This document shows positions 21,126 to 23,856 of a DNA stretch of 23,856 bases, in pieces. A program made the position numbers and the translations under genes. The stretch is from JADDRA01 sp035553895. Lineage in GTDB: Bacteria; Actinomycetota; Acidimicrobiia; Acidimicrobiales; CADCSY01. Position 1 is the first letter of the stretch. The number at the start of each line of letters is the position of its first letter. Below the pieces are notes generated by a model, which saw only the letters and a program-made list of their open reading frames with translations, did no database searches and was not told the origin of the DNA. The stretch lies in NCBI GenBank assembly GCA_035553895.1, contig DATMJI010000076.1, positions 1-23,856 of the forward strand, written 5' to 3'.

Positions 21126-22892
21126 GTGCTCTCCGAAGTGGAAATCACGGACATCCTGGTCCACCCGGCATTCCTGGCCGCCGTGGGCGCGATCGGCGCG
21201 GTGCTCGGGCTGGCGCTCTATTTGACGCGCCACTCCAGCCGCAAGGCCCTCGAGGCCGCGGCCGGCGACTTCGCCCCTCCCGGGGTGGCGGCCGACGCCA
21301 CCAAGGTGATCGCCGCCCAGGAGAGCGCCGCCCGGGTGGGCAAGCGACCGCCGGCTCCGGCCCCGGCGTTCCCCATGGGCCCCTCCGACCGCTCGGCCGT
21401 CCCCAGGGGAGGCGCAGCCAAGACACCGGGGCGGGTCCAGGCCGAGGCGCCCCTGCCGGCCGACGCCATCTTCTCCGAAGCCTCCGCCCTCGGCGGCCCG
21501 CCGGTGACCTTCGCCGACGTCGCCGGTCTCGACGAGGCCATCGAGGAACTGCGTGAGGTCAAGGAGTACCTGGCCGATCCCGAGCGCTTCCGGGCGCTGG
21601 GGGCCGAACTGCCCAAGGGCATCTTGTTGTCGGGGCACCCGGGCAACGGCAAGACCCTCCTCGCCCGGGCTCTGGCCGGTGAGGCCGGTGTGCCCTTCTA
21701 CTTCGTCTCCGCCTCCAGCTTCGTGGAGCAATACGTCGGGCTCGGTGCCGCCCGCATCCGCTCCCTGTTCGAGCAGGCCAAGGCCCAGGACTCGCCGGCC
21801 ATCGTCTTCATCGACGAGCTCGACGCCATCGGGGTCAAGCGCAGCGGCGGGGGCAACGGGGAGCGGGAGTTCGACCACACCCTGAACCAGCTGCTGGTGG
21901 AGCTCGACGGCTTCGCCTCGTCCTCGGGAGTCCTCATCCTCGGTGCCACCAACCGGGCCGAGCTCCTCGACCCGGCCCTGGTGCGCCCCGGTCGCTTCGA
22001 CCGCCGAGTCCACATCGACCGGCCCGACTTCGCCGGCCGGGAGGCCATCCTGCGGCTCTACGCATCCCGCCGGCCCATGTCCCGCCAGGTGGACTGGGCC
22101 GAGATCGCCACCCAGACCACCGGCCTCAGCGGGGCCGAGCTGGCCAACATCATCAACGAGGCCTCCCTGCTGGCGGCCCGGCGCCGCCGCACCAAGATCA
22201 CCGCCGAGGAGGTCGAGGAGGCGGTCATCCGGGTTTCCGGTGGGGCCCGCAGCTCCCGGCTCATCCACGAGGACGAGAAGCGCCTGATCGCCTACCACGA
22301 GGCCGGCCACGGCCTGCTGTCGCTGCTGCTCAAGAACGTGCGCATCCCGCCCCGGGTCTCGATCGTGCCCCGGGCAGGGTCGACGGAGAAGTCGGCATGG
22401 TCCTTCGGTGACGACCGCACCACCTTGACCAAGCGTGAGCTCATGGCCCAGCTGATCGTGCTGCTCGGCGGCCGGGCGTCGGAGATGGCGACCTTCGGCG
22501 AGCCCAGCACCCGCTCGGAGGATGACCTCGACGACGCCGCCAAGCTGGCCCGCAAGATGGTCGAGCGCTGGGCCATGACGGGGCGCTTCGAGCTGGCCGG
22601 GCGTGACGACGACGCCGTCACCCGGTCCCGCACCGAGAGCCGGTCGGAGCCGGCGGTGGCCAAGCTGCTGTCCCAGGCGGAGACGGCTGCCCGGTCCATC
22701 CTCCAGGACAACAGCCATCGCCTGGTGGCGGTGGCCGAACACCTGATGCACGCCGAAACCCTCAGCGTCAGCGAGATGGCGCGGGTGGCGGGCCTGCCCG
22801 ATCCGGCAGACGACGACCGGGTGGTCTCGGCGACGGAGTACCTGGCGCCCTCGGTGCGGTCTGCGTCGGCACCGGTCGCCCGCATCCACTGA
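21126..22892 (+). CDS. FtsH-like AAA+ zinc metalloprotease with a single membrane span
   Basis: A 588-residue AAA+ protease. One N-terminal hydrophobic segment (about 12-34, HPAFLAAVGAIGAVLGLALY) and a Pro/Ala-rich linker replace the two spans and periplasmic domain of canonical FtsH. The AAA module has Walker A GHPGNGKT (170-177, usually GPPGTGKT), pore loop FVEQYVGLGA (usually FVG), Walker B IVFIDELDAIG and the SRH region ATNRAELLDPALVRPGRFDR. The peptidase has HEAGH (391-395) and the expected third zinc ligand Asp467 in SEDDLDDAAKLARKMV. All catalytic parts look intact. GTG 21126 is the longest start; GTG 21138 is an alternative. It is probably a second, divergent FtsH paralogue, so no gene symbol is given. 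Confidence 0.88.
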   Translation: MLSEVEITDILVHPAFLAAVGAIGAVLGLALYLTRHSSRKALEAAAGDFAPPGVAADATKVIAAQESAARVGKRPPAPAPAFPMGPSDRSAVPRGGAAKTPGRVQAEAPLPADAIFSEASALGGPPVTFADVAGLDEAIEELREVKEYLADPERFRALGAELPKGILLSGHPGNGKTLLARALAGEAGVPFYFVSASSFVEQYVGLGAARIRSLFEQAKAQDSPAIVFIDELDAIGVKRSGGGNGEREFDHTLNQLLVELDGFASSSGVLILGATNRAELLDPALVRPGRFDRRVHIDRPDFAGREAILRLYASRRPMSRQVDWAEIATQTTGLSGAELANIINEASLLAARRRRTKITAEEVEEAVIRVSGGARSSRLIHEDEKRLIAYHEAGHGLLSLLLKNVRIPPRVSIVPRAGSTEKSAWSFGDDRTTLTKRELMAQLIVLLGGRASEMATFGEPSTRSEDDLDDAAKLARKMVERWAMTGRFELAGRDDDAVTRSRTESRSEPAVAKLLSQAETAARSILQDNSHRLVAVAEHLMHAETLSVSEMARVAGLPDPADDDRVVSATEYLAPSVRSASAPVARIH

Positions 22893-22940
22893 GTCCCTTG
22901 AGCCCGCTCCGGCCCGCCGTCGCCGGCGAGCCCTAGTCCG

Positions 22941-23462
22941 GTGCGACTCTTCGCCGCCGCCTGGCCCCCGGAGGGCGTCGTCGCCAGCCTGGCGGCGCTG
23001 GAACGCCCGGCCCGGCCGGGCGTGCGCTGGACCGGGGTGTCGCAGTGGCACGTCACCCTGCGCTTCTTCGGGGAGCTCGACGTCGACGCCGGCGTCGAGG
23101 CCGGTCGGCGGGTGGCCGAGGCGGCCACCCGGGCCGCCCCCGCCGTGGCCGAGCTCGGCCCCGAGGTCTCCACCTTCGGCCACAACGTCCTGCAGGTCCC
23201 GGTCCACGGTCTCGACGCCCTGGCCAAGGTGGTGGTGGAGGCGACGTCGGGCATCGGCCAGCCCCCCAGCTCCCGCCCCTTCTCCGGGCACATCACCCTG
23301 GCCCGCAACCGCAAGAAGGCCTCGCTCGACGGCCTGGTGGGTGAGGCGGTGTCGGCTCGCTGGGCGGTCGAGGACATCGCCCTGGTGGCCAGCGTGGCCT
23401 CGGGCCAACCGGGCGTGGCCAACCGCTACGACGTGGTGGCCACCTTCCCCCTCACCGGCTGA
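22941..23462 (+). CDS. thpR: RNA 2',3'-cyclic phosphodiesterase (2H family)
   Basis: A 173-residue 2H phosphoesterase. The two catalytic motifs are HVTL (His37, Thr39; context SQWHVTLRFFGELD) and HITL (His117, Thr119; context FSGHITLARNRKK). The N-terminus RLFAAAWPPEGVV and the regular spacing of 80 residues between motifs match ThpR/LigT. The enzyme opens 2',3'-cyclic phosphate ends of RNA. GTG 22941 is the start; no ribosome binding site is evident. It lies 48 bases after the FtsH-like gene and upstream of recA, with which it may only be a neighbour. Confidence 0.92.
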   Translation: MRLFAAAWPPEGVVASLAALERPARPGVRWTGVSQWHVTLRFFGELDVDAGVEAGRRVAEAATRAAPAVAELGPEVSTFGHNVLQVPVHGLDALAKVVVEATSGIGQPPSSRPFSGHITLARNRKKASLDGLVGEAVSARWAVEDIALVASVASGQPGVANRYDVVATFPLTG

Positions 23463-23502
23463 ACCCGGCTGCCGGCCGTCGCCGTCACCGCCGCCGTGGT
23501 GC

Positions 23503-23531
23503 TTGAACGAACGACCGTTCGTGGCTAGGGT
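23503..23531 (+). promoter_or_regulatory. recA upstream promoter with LexA/SOS box
   Basis: TTGAAC (23503-23508), 17-bp spacer, TAGGGT (23526-23531). The 16-bp palindrome ACGAAC-GACC-GTTCGT (23507-23522) overlaps the -35 and spacer and matches the actinobacterial LexA box CGAAC-N4-GTTCG. LexA would block this promoter until DNA damage. Confidence 0.85.
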
Positions 23532-23554
23532 GGCCGGAACTACACGCGTGGAAG

Positions 23555-23577
23555 TTGTCTCACCCTCTTCGTAGGGT
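23555..23577 (+). promoter_or_regulatory. Possible second recA promoter of RecA-NDp/PafBC type
   Basis: TTGTC (23555-23559) and TAGGGT (23572-23577) have first bases 17 apart, exactly the spacing of the RecA-NDp motif TTGTCRGTG-N8-TAnnnT used by PafBC in mycobacteria. The TTGTC core and TAnnnT match; the RGTG part does not. A leader of about 60 bases would follow. Confidence 0.45.
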
Positions 23578-23642
23578 GGTGCTCATCGGACCTTCCCGGT
23601 CCCCGCAGCCTCGAGCAGGCATTCCGAGAGACAGGAGCGACA

Positions 23643-23856
23643 GTGGACCGATCGAAGGCACTGGAGATGGCGGTGGGCCAGATCCACAAGAACCACGGCA
23701 AGGGCGCCATCATGAAGATGGGCGACAAGACCTCGATGGACATCGAGGCCGTCTCCACCGGCGCTCTGGCCCTCGACCTCGCCCTGGGCATCGGCGGCCT
23801 GCCCCGGGGTCGGGTGGTGGAGGTCTACGGTCCCGAATCCTCGGGCAAGTCCACCC
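23643..23856 (+). CDS. recA: Recombinase RecA, N-terminal part
   Basis: The first 71 codons of RecA, cut by the window end. GTG 23643 has AGGAG 5 nt upstream. The N-terminal helix 'DRSKALEMAVGQIHKNHGKG' is followed by AIMKMGDKTS, the strand VSTGALALDLALGIGGLPRG, and Walker A GPESSGKST at the very end. RecA coats single-stranded DNA for strand exchange and promotes LexA self-cleavage; the SOS box upstream fits. Nothing odd is visible in the part present. Confidence 0.97.
   Translation, partial: MDRSKALEMAVGQIHKNHGKGAIMKMGDKTSMDIEAVSTGALALDLALGIGGLPRGRVVEVYGPESSGKST

Noticed and set aside
1..23856. CRISPR arrays, tRNA/rRNA genes, insertion sequences, prophage
   Set aside because: No regularly spaced direct repeats, tRNA-like cloverleaf, transposase or phage gene was seen; the content is conserved chromosomal backbone.

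Overview
The window is very GC-rich (around 70%), densely coded, and carries housekeeping genes in an order typical of Actinomycetota: dapB ... dapA-rnj-ftsK ... rimO-pgsA-cinA ... recA. The gene content (Asp23/DUF2273/DUF6286/AmaP envelope cluster, FtsK, RNase J, LexA-type SOS box) and the use of GTG starts and leaderless promoters fit a deep-branching actinobacterium, probably class Acidimicrobiia. That class assignment is inference.

Layout. 1-92 is an exact inverted copy of 315-406 inside dapB and is almost certainly an assembly or amplification fold-back; it replaces the true start of dapB, which otherwise runs to 877. 1020-3789 (+) is a tight seven-gene envelope/alkaline-shock cluster: three Asp23-fold proteins, a tiny J-domain protein, DUF2273, DUF6286 and AmaP-like membrane proteins. 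A strong hairpin (3806-3845) separates it from a block on the minus strand: DedA-like protein followed by a DUF885 hydrolase (6426-3917), and an ECF sigma factor with an overlapping membrane-anchored PKD-like protein (7876-6535). Divergent from the sigma factor is a winged-helix protein (7944-8570). Then dapA (with a possible leaderless leader ORF), rnj and ftsK follow on the plus strand. 13864-16498 is a three-gene ABC exporter/lipoprotein operon. Two minus-strand genes follow (81-residue membrane protein; flavodoxin-family oxidoreductase). The right end is rimO, pgsA, cinA, a divergent single-membrane-span FtsH-like protease, thpR and the 5' end of recA.

How the genes work together: dapA and dapB give the first two committed steps of diaminopimelate/lysine synthesis for peptidoglycan; ftsK moves chromosome ends at division; rnj turns over RNA; pgsA makes anionic phospholipid; rimO modifies ribosomal protein S12; recA is the SOS recombinase. 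The Asp23 cluster is expected to form a membrane-bound envelope-stress scaffold.

The most unusual signals are: (1) a dispersed palindromic intergenic repeat of about 50 bp present three times, two copies of which share an additional hairpin module (composite of 83-88 bp), each copy lying just after a plus-strand gene; (2) a recurring TAnnnT-N6-8-ATG/GTG layout suggesting leaderless transcription, including a 21-codon ORF whose stop overlaps the dapA start; (3) a two-promoter recA region combining a LexA box with a RecA-NDp/PafBC-like promoter; (4) a J-domain protein inside the Asp23 cluster; (5) a lipoprotein with a degenerate SGNH fold co-encoded with a MacB-type ABC exporter; (6) an FtsH-like protease without a periplasmic domain. 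No tRNA, rRNA, CRISPR, insertion sequence or phage gene was seen, and no stretch over 300 bases lacks a gene.
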